Below are positions 8,318-17,232 of a stretch of DNA of 64,000 nt, piece after piece. How positions within the stretch are numbered: the stretch's first letter is position 1; each line of letters starts with the position of its first letter. The DNA comes from Streptomyces sp. DHE7-1 (GTDB lineage Bacteria > Actinomycetota > Actinomycetes > Streptomycetales > Streptomycetaceae). The notes beneath the pieces were generated by a model. That model searched no databases, was not told the DNA's origin, and saw nothing but the letters and a program-made list of their open reading frames with translations. Made by a program: the position numbers and the translations under genes. The stretch is from positions 3,472,001-3,536,000 of the forward strand of contig JACJDG010000003.1 of NCBI GenBank assembly GCA_016432725.1, in the 5' to 3' direction.

Positions 8318-10713
8318 ATGACGCACATCGACGCGGGGGCCGAACTCGACCCGGTGCACCCGGTGGCTCTGCCGGGGCCCGGTCGGCGGGTCTGACCCGG
8401 GCCGAGGTCGCCGAACGCGTCGCGCGGGGCGAGGTCAACGACGTCCCGGTGCGCAGCAGCCGCTCGATGGGCGAGATCGTCCGCGCGAACGTCTTCACCC
8501 GGTTCAACGCGATCATCGGTGTGCTGTGGCTGGTCATGCTGTTCGTCGCTCCGATCCAGGACAGCCTCTTCGGCTTCGTGATCCTCGCCAACACCGGTAT
8601 CGGGATCGTGCAGGAGTGGCGGGCCAAGCAGACCCTCGACTCGCTCGCCGTGATCGGTGAGGCCCGGCCCACCGTCCGGCGCGACGGGACCGCCGTCGAA
8701 GTGGCCACGAGCGAGATCGTCCTCGACGACCTCGTGGAGACGGGCCCCGGCGACAAGATCGTCGTGGACGGGGTGTGCGCGGAGGCCGACGGCCTGGAGA
8801 TCGACGAGTCGCTGCTCACCGGTGAGGCCGACCCGGTGCTCAAACGGCCCGGCGACCAGGTCATGTCCGGCAGCTTCGTCGTGGCCGGCGGCGGCGCGTT
8901 CCGGGCGACGAAGGTGGGCCGGGAGGCGTACGCCGCCCAGCTCGCCGAGGAGGCGTCCCGGTTCACGCTCGTCCACTCCGAGCTGCGCTCCGGCATCTCC
9001 ACGATCCTGAAGTACGTGACCTGGATGATGGTCCCGGCCGCGACCGGTCTGGTCATCACCCAGTTGGTGGTGAAGAACGACAACCTCAAGGCCGCGGTCG
9101 CCCGTACGGTCGGCGGCATCGTCCCGATGGTTCCGGAGGGGCTGGTGCTGCTCACCTCCGTGGCCTTCGCCATCGGGGTCATCCGGCTCGGGCGCAAGCA
9201 GTGCCTGGTGCAGGAGCTGCCCGCCATCGAGGGTCTGGCCCGCGTGGACACGGTCTGCCTGGACAAGACCGGCACGCTGACCGAGGGCGGGATGGACGTC
9301 ACCGAGCTGCGGGCGCTGAACGGGGCCGACGAGCCGTATGTGCGCAAGGTGCTCGGGGCCCTCGGCGAGTCCGACCCGCGCCCCAACGCCTCCCTCCAGG
9401 CGATCATCGACGCCTACCCGGACAGCGAGGAGTGGCGCTGCGTCGAGTCGCTGCCCTTCTCCTCCGCCCGCAAGTACAGCGGCGCCGCCTTCAGCGAGGG
9501 CGACGGTGAGGCCAGCACCTGGCTGCTGGGCGCCCCCGACGTGCTGCTCCCCCAGGACGACCCCGCCCTGTCCGAGACCGAGCGCCTGAACGAGCAGGGG
9601 CTGCGGGTCCTGCTGCTGGCCCGGGCCACCCGCGACCTGGACGACCCCGAGCCGGCCCGCGGCGCCCGCCCGACGGCGCTGGTCGTGCTGGAGCAGCGGC
9701 TGCGTCCCGACGCCGGCGACACCCTGCGCTACTTCGCCGACCAGCGGGTCCACGCGAAGGTCATCTCGGGTGACAACGCGGTGTCCGTCGGCGCGGTCGC
9801 GGCCAAGCTGGGGCTGTCCGGCACGGCGGTGGACGCGCGCCGGATGCCCGCCGACCGGCAGGGCATGGCGGAGGCACTGGACGAGGGGACCGTCTTCGGC
9901 CGGGTCACCCCGCAGCAGAAGCGGGACATGGTCGGCGCGCTCCAGTCGGGCGGGCACACGGTCGCGATGACCGGGGACGGCGTGAACGACGTGCTGGCCC
10001 TGAAGGACGCCGACATCGGCGTCTCCATGGGTTCGGGCTCGGAGGCGACCCGGGCGGTGGCGCAGATCGTGCTGCTGAACAACAGCTTCGCCACGCTGCC
10101 CTCGGTGGTCGCCGAGGGCCGCCGGGTGATCGGCAACATCACGCGCGTGGCGACGCTGTTCCTGGTCAAGACGGTGTACTCGGTGCTGCTGGCGCTGCTG
10201 GTGGTGTGCTGGCAGGTGGAGTACCCGTTCCTGCCGCGTCACCTGACCCTGCTGTCCACCCTCACCATCGGCGTCCCGGCCTTCTTCCTGGCCCTGGCCC
10301 CGAACAAGGAGCGGGCCCGTCCCCATTTCGTCCGCAGGGTCATGCGGTACGCGGTGCCCGGCGGGGTGGTGGCGGGAGCGGCGACCTTCGCGACGTATCT
10401 GCTGGCCCGGCACTACTACACCGGCGCGGGCTCCCTGGAGGCGGAGACCAGCGCGGCCACCCTGACGCTGTTCCTGGTCTCGATGTGGGTCCTGGCGATC
10501 ATCGCCCGCCCGTACACCTGGTGGCGGATCGCCCTGGTGGCCGCGATGGGCGCGGCCTTCCTGCTGGTCCTCGTCGTACCGGCCCTGCAGGAGTTCTTCG
10601 CCCTCAAGCTGGTGGGCGTCACCATGCCGTGGACGGCGGTGGCCGTCGCGGCGGTGGCGGCGGCCGCCCTGGAGTTCCTGTGGAAATGGGTCGGCCGCCG
10701 CTTCCCGGCCTGA
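8318..10713 (+). CDS. HAD-type P-type cation ATPase (CtpE-like), probable 5' frame error
   Basis: About 798 residues. It has the phosphorylation motif DKTGTLTEGG near residue 316, a PEGL membrane motif (VPEGLVLLTS), TGDGVNDVLALKDAD near residue 552 and about 8-10 membrane helices. It resembles the CtpE group of actinobacterial P-type ATPases (calcium has been proposed as substrate in mycobacteria). The N-terminus reads best from ATG 8318 (THIDAGAELDPVHPVALPGP, high third-position GC), and joins LTRAEVAERVARGEVNDVP only if one base is added at CCC 8378-8380. The uninterrupted frame from ATG 8314 has poor codon usage over its first 25 codons. Confidence 0.88.
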
Positions 10714-10716
10714 GGC

Positions 10717-11547
10717 CTACTTCGCGTCGACGTAGTCACCCGTGGCGCTGACCGCCGGGGTGGTCGAGGTGCCCGCGAAGCTGAAGCGCCAGTAGCCGTC
10801 GTAGGAGGCCGTGGTGGTGGTCTTCAGGTTGCCCGTCGAGTCGGTGTAGACCGTCTTGACGGTGGTGTACGTGCTGGTGCCCGCCTTGCGGAACTGCAGC
10901 TTGACCGGCTGGCCGGTGTAGCCGTGGTACAGGTGGTCCTCCCAGTTGGCCCGGGAGAGCTTGCCCGTGACCGTGAGGGTCTTGCCCTTGTAGACCGGCT
11001 CCGGGGAGGCGTTCACGGTGAGCTTGGAGTAGCGCTGGACCAGGGTGGTGCCGAGGCCGTCCTGGTCCTTGTAGCCGACCTTGCTCATGTCCGGGCTGTC
11101 CGGGTTCTGCCCGTTGAAGGCGATGGCCTCGGCGGCCACGTTCCAGCTGCCGGCGCCCGCGTTCGTCAGATCGCCGTCGGCCGGGTGGATGTCGATCGTG
11201 CCGGTGCAGGTGGCGGTGGTCGCCGAGGTGGCGGTGCAGGTCGCCGGGTTGTCGCCGTACAGCTCGGTGTCCGGGTCGGCGAAGGCGCCGCGGTAGAGGA
11301 ACGCGTCGGTGTAGAAGTCCTGCGCGGTGATGTCGACGTCGGCGCCGTGGGTCAGCGTGTAGCTGTACCTGGTGCTGACCTCGTTGGTGGTGCCGACCTT
11401 GATCGCCTTGGCGATCGTGACGCTGGAGAAGCTCGCGTCGAGGGTGTACGGCGTGCCGCTCGACGTGGCCGCGTGCGCGGCCGGGACGACGAGAGCGGAG
11501 AGGGCCAGGGCGCCGGAGACGGCGGCCACGGTGGCACGTATGCGCAT
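10717..11547 (-). CDS. Secreted protein, tandem paralogue 1
   Basis: 276 residues. The N-terminus MRIRATVAAVSGALALSALV with PAAHA is a Sec signal peptide. The first half is family-specific (TYTLTH-like strands, CTATSATTATCTGTIDIHPADG with two Cys). The C-terminal 110 residues (RYSKLTVNASPEPVYKGKTL, GKLSRANWEDHLYHGY, KLQFRKAGTSTYTTVKTV) look like an Ig-like beta-sandwich found at the end of many Streptomyces exported proteins. Its neighbour at 11772 is a clear paralogue. RBS AAGGGA precedes ATG 11547 by 7 bases. Function unknown. Confidence 0.85.
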   Translation of the reverse strand: MRIRATVAAVSGALALSALVVPAAHAATSSGTPYTLDASFSSVTIAKAIKVGTTNEVSTRYSYTLTHGADVDITAQDFYTDAFLYRGAFADPDTELYGDNPATCTATSATTATCTGTIDIHPADGDLTNAGAGSWNVAAEAIAFNGQNPDSPDMSKVGYKDQDGLGTTLVQRYSKLTVNASPEPVYKGKTLTVTGKLSRANWEDHLYHGYTGQPVKLQFRKAGTSTYTTVKTVYTDSTGNLKTTTTASYDGYWRFSFAGTSTTPAVSATGDYVDAK

Positions 11548-11598
11548 GTGCGGTTCCCTTGGAGGGAGAAGTGATCGTGAAGTCGGCTGACTCACGCG

Positions 11599-11628
11599 AT
11601 CAGATCCGCGACCCGGGGCGCTGGTTGT
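11599..11628 (-). promoter_or_regulatory. ECF-like promoter of secreted gene 1
   Basis: On the minus strand ACAACC (11628-11623) is followed after exactly 18 bases by TCTGAT (11604-11599), about 50 bases before the start codon. The same two hexamers with the same spacing lie in front of the paralogue at 12705-12734, while most of the spacer differs. The AAC-type -35 suggests an ECF sigma factor; which one is not known. Confidence 0.5.
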
Positions 11629-11722
11629 ACGGCGGGGGTGCCTTCCGGCCAGATTTTGGAACCCGATTGCCCGCCCGTTACCCAGGTGGGACGCCCTCTT
11701 GGCACAAGTGGGAGGAAACGTT

Positions 11723-11755
11723 CCGGCCCCGGAAACGGCGGGTTTCCGGGGCCGG
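11723..11755 (-). terminator. Strong hairpin terminator of secreted gene 2
   Basis: Perfect 13-base arms (CCGGCCCCGGAAA at 11723-11735 and its complement at 11743-11755) around a 7-base loop, 17 bases after the stop of the gene at 11772-12635. No U-tract follows, which is normal for Streptomyces. Confidence 0.8.
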
Positions 11756-11771
11756 GGTGGTGCGGTGTCGC

Positions 11772-12635
11772 TTACCGGACGTCGACGTAGTCACCCGCGG
11801 CGTTGACGGCCGGGGTGGTGGTGCCGCCCGCGTAGGAGAAGCGGTAGTAGCCGTCGGCCGTGGCCGTGGTGGTGGTCTTCAGGCTGCCCGTGGAGTCGGA
11901 CGTGATGGTCTTCAGCGTGGTGTAGGTGCTGGAGCTCTTCTTGCGGTACTGCAGCTTCACCGACTGCTTGGTGTAGCCGTGGTACTCGTTGTCCTCCCAG
12001 TTGGCGCGGGAGAGCTTGCCGGTGACCGTGATGGTCTTGCCCTTGGTGACCGGCTCCGGGGAGGCGTTGACGGTGAGCTTGGAGTAGCGCTGGACCTTGG
12101 TGGTGGCCAGGTCGTCGCCCTCGGAACCGGCGTCGCTGCTGTACTGGACGGCGATCGCACCGACCTTCCAGGTGCCGGCGTCGATGTTGAGCAGCTCGCC
12201 GTCGGCCGGGTGGATGTCGACGAGGCCCGTGCAGTTGGCGGTCGTCGCCGAGGTGGCGGTGCAGGTCGCCGGCGCCTCGCCCATCAGGAAGCCGCCCGTG
12301 GACGGCTTGTAGAGGAACGGGCCGTTGTCGAAGTCGGTGGAGCCGACGACGTAGCTGTCGCCGTGCGTCAGCGTGTAGGTGACCGTGGCGGCGACGTGGT
12401 TGGTGGTGCCGACCTTGATCGCGGAGGCGATCTTGACGTTCGAGAAGGTGACGCCCAGGTCCGCGGGCTCGGCGGCGGAGCTGAAAGCGCTGTTGCCGGA
12501 CTTGGCGTGCGAGTGGACCTTCGCGACCGCGGCCTTGTAGGACGGGGCGGCGTCGGCGGCCTGCGCGGCCGGCACGACGAAGGCGGAGAGGGCCAGGGCG
12601 CCGGTGACGGCGGCCACGGTGGCACGTATGCGCAT
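11772..12635 (-). CDS. Secreted protein, tandem paralogue 2
   Basis: 287 residues with a signal peptide nearly identical to that of the neighbour (MRIRATVAAVTGALALSAFV, PAAQA). After an added Ser/His/Lys-rich segment (KAAVAKVHSHAKSGNSAF), the protein follows the paralogue: SNVKIASAIKVGTTNHV, CTATSATTANCTGLVDIHPA with two Cys, then the Ig-like C-terminal domain (RYSKLTVNASPEPVTKGKTI, GKLSRANWEDNEYHGYTKQS). Probably an exported structural or protective protein; no enzymatic motif is seen. It has its own promoter and terminator, so the two copies are separate units. Confidence 0.85.
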   Translation of the reverse strand: MRIRATVAAVTGALALSAFVVPAAQAADAAPSYKAAVAKVHSHAKSGNSAFSSAAEPADLGVTFSNVKIASAIKVGTTNHVAATVTYTLTHGDSYVVGSTDFDNGPFLYKPSTGGFLMGEAPATCTATSATTANCTGLVDIHPADGELLNIDAGTWKVGAIAVQYSSDAGSEGDDLATTKVQRYSKLTVNASPEPVTKGKTITVTGKLSRANWEDNEYHGYTKQSVKLQYRKKSSSTYTTLKTITSDSTGSLKTTTTATADGYYRFSYAGGTTTPAVNAAGDYVDVR

Positions 12636-12658
12636 GCGTTCCCCTGTGTGGAGAGGGT

Positions 12659-12674
12659 GGGCACCGAAGTGCCC
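12659..12674 (-). promoter_or_regulatory. 5' UTR hairpin with UUCG tetraloop
   Basis: In the message of the gene at 11772-12635 this reads GGGCAC-UUCG-GUGCCC, a very stable 16-base hairpin between the promoter (12705-12734) and the RBS. It is absent from the leader of the paralogue. It could stabilise the RNA or limit translation. Confidence 0.45.
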
Positions 12675-12704
12675 AAAATGATCGTGGAGTCAGTCGACTC
12701 GCTG

Positions 12705-12734
12705 ATCAGACCCGCCACCCAGGCGAACGGTTGT
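12705..12734 (-). promoter_or_regulatory. ECF-like promoter of secreted gene 2
   Basis: ACAACC (12734-12729) and TCTGAT (12710-12705) spaced by 18 bases on the minus strand, matching the element at 11599-11628. It lies about 70 bases upstream of the ATG at 12635. Conservation of both hexamers and spacing in the two leaders is the evidence. Confidence 0.5.
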
Positions 12735-12782
12735 AGGAAAGTTGAAGGTTTTGCGAGTGAGTTACGAAGTCGGCGCCGGACC

Positions 12783-15700
12783 TCAGTCGAACCAGCGGTC
12801 CCGCGCCAGCTCCTCCGTCCTGGACGGGTCCTCCAGCAGGGCCGCGACCTCGAAGCGACGGGGCCACTGGCCGGCCGCCCAGGCGAGGCCCGCCGCGACA
12901 CCCTCCAGGGTGGCCGCGTGCGGCGTGCCGTCGTCGGTGAGGCGCCAGTCGATCTCGACGCCGTCCACGACCAGCTCCTCGTGCTCCACATAGGTGCCGG
13001 GCGTGCGCGGACCGAGCAGCACCCGCACCGCGTCCGGTACGTCGTGCTCGGAGCCCTCTGAGTCGACCGACCCCGTGACGGACTCGCTCAGCCGCCGCAC
13101 CTGGAACAACTCGGCCAGCTCGGCCGCCCGGGCCGGGCGGACCGGCAGCAGCGGCACGCCGGAGGTGAAGGGGAGCAGGTCCGGGGAGTCCACGACCACC
13201 GCGTCGGCCGCGTCCACCACCTCGACCCGGCCGTCCACGACGGCCCGCAGCTCGTCCGGCAGGGTCACCTGGTCCGGGTCCAGTTCGGCCAGCGCGCCGT
13301 AGAGGCCGTGCAGTTGGGCCGGGCTGACGGACCGCTCTGGGTCGGACAGGCGGTCCAGCAGTTCGGCGGCGCCGCCGGGCTCGTCCAGCAGGGCGGCGAC
13401 GGAGGTCCGTACGCCCAGCGCGCGCAGCACCTGCTCGTCCTCGAAGCCGGTCGCGTCGGCCTCGTCGTACAGGCCGCGCAGCAGCGGGTCGCCGCCGACC
13501 GCGAGCAGGCCCGCCGGGCGGCGCCCGTCGAGCACCGGGTGCCCGCGCAGCCACCACGCGGTGTAGGGGCGTACGACCTCGTGGGTGCCGTCGGGCAGCA
13601 GGACGCGCACCTGCTGGGTGAGGGCGTCGCGCAGCGGGGGCTGCGCGAGCAGCGCGAGCGCCTGCGGCCACTTGTCGTCGTCCACCAGGTCGAGGTCGCG
13701 GACGGCGACCAGCTCGGTGGCGACCGGCGGCACGGGCGTGTCCGGGAAGCGGTCGAGGATGTCCTCGCTCCACACGTCCACGGCGTCCAGCAGGCCCGCG
13801 TCGTCGGGCTCGGCGAAGTCGCCCTCGCGGGGCTCCAGTTCGTCGGGGTCGAGGACGACGTCCGTGGCGCGGACGAGCGCGAAGTTCGCGAGCACACCGC
13901 AGGCGGTGAGCGGCTGCGCGCCCCACTTGTCGGCCAGGTCCCGGTCGACGGCCGCCAGTTCGTCCTCGCGGATCACGCGGGCGAACGGGCTGCCGGGCAG
14001 GACCAGTTCGCCGGCCGGGGCGAGTTCGCCGTCCTCGTCGGGCAGCGCGAGCGCGCCCAGCCAGGGCTCGTCACCGGGTTCGAGGGCGGCGTCGCGGACG
14101 AGCGCGAGGACGGTGTCGGCCAGTTCCTCCGCGTCCGGCGCGTCCTCCTCCCACAGCGCCCCGCCCTCGTCGTCCAGCGAGGCCGCCACCGCGGCCCGCA
14201 CCTGCGGGGTGGTCAGCACCGCGCGCGGGGTCGCGGGCAGCGCGCCCAGCTTCTCCAGCAGCGGGTGGACGGCGTCCTCGTGGGCGACCTTCAGCCCGAG
14301 CCGGCCGAGCACGTCCGGGTCCAGGCCGGCGGTGTCGGGGCTGGGCAGCAGCACCTGCCGGGGCCCGATGGTGGTGCGCCCTCCCCCGGAACCGAAAGCC
14401 TGGGAGGTGCCCCCGGCCAGCGGCACCGGCAGTCCGGAGAGCCGGTCGGGGTCGACCCCGGCGAGGCTGTCGTAGAGCCGCCACCACCAGCCGGGCTCCT
14501 TCTCCAGACCGGCGAGCCGGTCGACGGCGTCGGCGAGGGGCAGCCGGGCGATCCCGAGCGTGCGCAGTTCCACCCGGCGCTCCAGCCCGGCGGGCAGCAG
14601 GGTGGGCAGCACCTCGGCGAGGACCCGCACGGTGTCCGCCCCGGCGCCCTCCACGATCTCGGCGTCCCTCGGCCGCAGCGCCTCGGGCAGGTCGTCGTCC
14701 TCCGCGCGGTCGGCGGCCGGGGGCAGGAAGGCGGTACGCGGCAGCCGCTCCAGGATCGCCTGGCGCAGCGCGCCGTCCAGCTCGCCCTTGCCCAGCGGTC
14801 CCGGCACCAGGTCGATGACGCCGTCGGTCACCGGGCGCCACTCGGCGAGCAGTTCGGTGTACGCGTCCGCCGCCCGCTGCACCAGGAAGTCGGTCAGCGG
14901 GCCGGGCGCGGCGTGCCGGCGGGTGGTGTCCAGCGGGAAGGACGCGATGAGCAGTGCGGGGACGCCGAGGGGTTCGTCGCTGGGGGTGGGGGCGTGCACC
15001 ACGCCCGCGGTGCGCGGCCGGACCGGGCGCCCCTGGTGGTCCTCCGGCACGGCCCAGGTCACCGACCAGTGCGGGCGCAGGCGCTCCTCCACCGGCCGGT
15101 CGGCGAGCAGTTCGGCGGCGAGCGGCCCGTGCGCGGCGACGGTGCGCCAGCGGGTGACGCCGTCCCGCGAGTCCTCCACGACGGTGACGGCGTCCTCGGA
15201 ACGGCGGCGCAGGGTGCGCGGGGCACCGCCGTCGATCTCGACCACCACCTCCTCCAGCCCGGGCAGGGCGAGGAGCAGGGCGTCGTCCACGGCGTCGAGG
15301 AGGCGTTCGGCGAGTCCGGCGGCGGCCGCGTCGCGCAGCGGCAGGATGACCGCGGTGTCGTACGGGTCCGGGGCGGAGCCCTCGGCGGCGAACGGGAGCC
15401 GCAGCAGCGGCACGTGCCCGTCCCGGCGCCGGACCTCGTCCCCGAGTCCGGGGCTGTGCCGGGCGGTGTCGGCGGCCAGTTCCCGGGCCTCTGCCAGCGA
15501 CCAGCGGACCCCGCCGTGCCGGCCGACGATCGCCGGCTCGTCGGTGACGGACAGTACGGCGGCGAAGCCCACGCCGAACCGGCCGACGGCACCGTGGGTG
15601 TCACCGGTGTCCCGCTTGGCGGACGCGCGCAGGGTGGAGAGCGACTCGACGCCGGTGGCGTCCAGCCCGGCGCCGGTGTTGGCGGCGACCAGGACACCGT

Positions 15701-15947
15701 CGCGGAGAGTGAGACGCAGCCGCCCCGGCACCTTCGCCCGGGCGGCGGCGTCGGCGGCGTTCTGGGCCAGCTCGATGACGAGCCGGTCCCGGTAGCCGCC
15801 GAGGACCAGGTCCTCCTCGGCGTTGGCGTCCTCGCGGAACCGGGCGGGGCTGGTGGCCCAGGCGTCGAGGACACCGCGGCGAAGACGGGCGGTGCCGAAG
15901 GGGTCGGCGCCCTCGGTCGCCGGCCGCACGTACTTGCTCACGTTCAC
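12783..15947 (-). CDS. Large Hsp90/sacsin-type GHKL ATPase protein
   Basis: 1054 residues. The N-terminal 250 residues form a GHKL ATP-binding domain: VIELAQNAADAAARA (N-box), LVAANTGAGLDATGVESLST (G1-like) and HGAVGRFGVGFAAVL (G2). The rest is a long alpha/beta region typical of sacsin-like proteins with no recognised catalytic motif. Such proteins are annotated as Hsp90-like chaperones in actinomycetes; the client is unknown. The insert AGGTSQAFGSGGGR near residue 520 comes from a dispersed repeat (separate entry). It ends with DRWFD. No partner gene shares its operon. Confidence 0.85.
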   Translation of the reverse strand: MNVSKYVRPATEGADPFGTARLRRGVLDAWATSPARFREDANAEEDLVLGGYRDRLVIELAQNAADAAARAKVPGRLRLTLRDGVLVAANTGAGLDATGVESLSTLRASAKRDTGDTHGAVGRFGVGFAAVLSVTDEPAIVGRHGGVRWSLAEARELAADTARHSPGLGDEVRRRDGHVPLLRLPFAAEGSAPDPYDTAVILPLRDAAAAGLAERLLDAVDDALLLALPGLEEVVVEIDGGAPRTLRRRSEDAVTVVEDSRDGVTRWRTVAAHGPLAAELLADRPVEERLRPHWSVTWAVPEDHQGRPVRPRTAGVVHAPTPSDEPLGVPALLIASFPLDTTRRHAAPGPLTDFLVQRAADAYTELLAEWRPVTDGVIDLVPGPLGKGELDGALRQAILERLPRTAFLPPAADRAEDDDLPEALRPRDAEIVEGAGADTVRVLAEVLPTLLPAGLERRVELRTLGIARLPLADAVDRLAGLEKEPGWWWRLYDSLAGVDPDRLSGLPVPLAGGTSQAFGSGGGRTTIGPRQVLLPSPDTAGLDPDVLGRLGLKVAHEDAVHPLLEKLGALPATPRAVLTTPQVRAAVAASLDDEGGALWEEDAPDAEELADTVLALVRDAALEPGDEPWLGALALPDEDGELAPAGELVLPGSPFARVIREDELAAVDRDLADKWGAQPLTACGVLANFALVRATDVVLDPDELEPREGDFAEPDDAGLLDAVDVWSEDILDRFPDTPVPPVATELVAVRDLDLVDDDKWPQALALLAQPPLRDALTQQVRVLLPDGTHEVVRPYTAWWLRGHPVLDGRRPAGLLAVGGDPLLRGLYDEADATGFEDEQVLRALGVRTSVAALLDEPGGAAELLDRLSDPERSVSPAQLHGLYGALAELDPDQVTLPDELRAVVDGRVEVVDAADAVVVDSPDLLPFTSGVPLLPVRPARAAELAELFQVRRLSESVTGSVDSEGSEHDVPDAVRVLLGPRTPGTYVEHEELVVDGVEIDWRLTDDGTPHAATLEGVAAGLAWAAGQWPRRFEVAALLEDPSRTEELARDRWFD
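14380..14414 (-). repeat. Intragenic hairpin repeat, copy 1
   Basis: Within the Hsp90-like gene, the coding strand at 14414-14392 reads GGGGGCACCTCCCA then GGCTTTCGG, followed by a G-rich arm that can pair back with the CCTCCC. The same core, one base different, occurs in mqnD at 24198-24220 and is translated in the same frame (GGTSxAFGSG). It looks like a small dispersed element that tolerated insertion into coding sequence. Confidence 0.7.
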
Positions 15948-16010
15948 TCTCCTCGTCTGCGTGAGGACGAAGGTACAGCCCCGTGAGCGGGTGGCCGTCC
16001 GGCCCCGGCG

Positions 16011-16265
16011 TCAGCGGTGGGAGGCGTACGCGACGAAACTCGCCCAGGTGGCGGGGGTTACGGTCAGCAGGGGGCCGTCGTCCTGCTTGGAGTCGCGTAT
16101 GTGGACGGTGGAGGGTGTGGGAGCCACTTCGACGCAGGAGTCACCCTCGCTGCCGCTGCTGTAGCTGCTCTTGAACCAGTCCAGGGCAACTTCGACGCAG
16201 GAGTCGGCCTCGCTGCTGCTGCTGTAGCTGCTCTTGAACCACGCCAGATCGGTAGTGCGGATCAT
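16011..16265 (-). CDS. DUF397 protein with duplicated N-terminal half
   Basis: 84 residues. DUF397 proteins are small partners of Scr1/WhiJ-type HTH regulators. The core motif WFKSSYSS-xSExDSCVEVA is present twice, as residues about 6-26 and 27-47, followed by a single copy of the remainder (VHIRDSKQDDGPLLTVTPATWASFVAY). The duplication is also clear in the DNA (63-base units). ATG at 16265 overlaps the expected end of the upstream HTH gene, so the two are translationally coupled. DUF397 proteins are usually about 60-70 residues. Confidence 0.9.
   Translation of the reverse strand: MIRTTDLAWFKSSYSSSSEADSCVEVALDWFKSSYSSGSEGDSCVEVAPTPSTVHIRDSKQDDGPLLTVTPATWASFVAYASHR
16127..16252 (-). repeat. 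63-base tandem duplication inside the DUF397 gene
   Basis: Units 16127-16189 and 16190-16252 differ at only a few bases and are exactly 21 codons each, so frame is kept. They encode LDWFKSSYSSGSEGDSCVEV-A and LAWFKSSYSSSSEADSCVEV-A. The runs of GCTGCTGCT on the plus strand may have promoted slippage. Confidence 0.9.
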
Positions 16266-17106
16266 GTTGCCCCAGCAGTTTCTCGATGAAGGTCGTCGAC
16301 TCACGCGGTGTGAGCGCCTGCGCGCGAATGATGCCGTACCGCAGCTCAAGGATACGGAGCTGCCTCGGCTCGCCGACCGGTCGGCCGTTGGCCACCACGG
16401 GGGACCGCCCCACCGCCGAGCCGTCGGCGAACTTCAGCACCTCGATGCTCCCGTCCACTCCGGCGTGCTCCTCGCGGTCCATCGGCATCACCTGAAGTTC
16501 GACCTGGCGCAACTCGGCAACGACCATGAGCTGTTCGAGCTGGCGGCGCAGCACCTCCCGGCCTCCCAGCGGACGGCGGAGCGTCCACTCCTCCAGCACG
16601 AAGCTGATCTCCGGAGACGGCTCGCGCTCGAAGACGGACTTCCGGGCCACGCGTGCGGCGATGAACCGCTCGATCTCGTCACCGCTGTACGCCGGCCGCC
16701 GCATCTCCAGCAGCGCCCGCGCGTACTCCGGCGTCTGCAACAGCCCGTGGACGTTCAAGGGGTCGTAGAGCTGAAGCTCGACCGCCTTCGCCTCCAGTTG
16801 CGCCAGCTCCCGCACCCGCTTCGGATACCGGACCTTGGCCACGTCCTCCTTCATCGCGGCGAGCAGCCCGCCCGCGCTCAGCACCTCGTCCGCCTTGTCC
16901 AGGAACTCCGGGCGCGGGATCCGCCTGCCGCTCTCGACCTTGTAGACCATGTCTTCGCCGTAGCCCACGACCCGGCCGAACTCGGCGGCGCGCAGGCCCA
17001 CCGCCTCGCGACGCAGCCTGAGCTGGCGGCCCACGGTGGTGATGACGGCGACCCCCCAGTCGTCGTCCGGGTCGACCTCCCAGCCCGGTTCCTCTTCCTC
17101 GCCCAT
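16141..17106 (-). CDS. XRE/Scr1-type HTH regulator (WhiJ-like)
   Basis: 321 residues as given, with an N-terminal helix-turn-helix (VGRQLRLRREAVGLRAAEFG, GYGEDMVYKVESGRRIP) and a DUF5753-type C-terminal domain (ELQLYDPLNVHGLLQTPEYA, MDREEHAGVDGSIEVL, ESTTFIEKLLG). The last 40 residues, rich in Gln and Arg, are read out of frame over the DUF397 gene. One extra G in the CCCC run at 16270-16273 (plus strand) would end the protein at 16262 with a TGA overlapping the DUF397 ATG, giving about 281 residues, the usual size. Start ATG 17106 is chosen because MGEEEE precedes the domain; ATG 17196 is possible. Divergent from the HATPase gene. Confidence 0.85.
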   Translation of the reverse strand: MGEEEEPGWEVDPDDDWGVAVITTVGRQLRLRREAVGLRAAEFGRVVGYGEDMVYKVESGRRIPRPEFLDKADEVLSAGGLLAAMKEDVAKVRYPKRVRELAQLEAKAVELQLYDPLNVHGLLQTPEYARALLEMRRPAYSGDEIERFIAARVARKSVFEREPSPEISFVLEEWTLRRPLGGREVLRRQLEQLMVVAELRQVELQVMPMDREEHAGVDGSIEVLKFADGSAVGRSPVVANGRPVGEPRQLRILELRYGIIRAQALTPRESTTFIEKLLGQHDPHYRSGVVQEQLQQQQRGRLLRRSCPGLVQEQLQQRQRG

Positions 17107-17232
17107 GGCGCGCCGCCTTCCCGTCCCCGCCGTCCCGACAGACCGGACACCACCGGACAAGGCCCGGACAGTGACTCTACGTACCGACTTCATCACTGTT
17201 CACGGTAGGCGCACGCCGCCACGCTGAGTGAC

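Noticed and set aside
8314..8380. ATG 8314 as the start of the P-type ATPase
   Set aside because: It gives an open frame, but its first 25 codons have many A/T third positions (His, Arg, Gly-rich), while the frame from ATG 8318 has the normal codon bias up to the CCC run. Kept only as an alternative.
16141..16261. Gln/Arg-rich tail on the HTH regulator
   Set aside because: It is an out-of-frame reading of the duplicated DUF397 region. One extra base gives a stop overlapping the DUF397 ATG, the usual layout.
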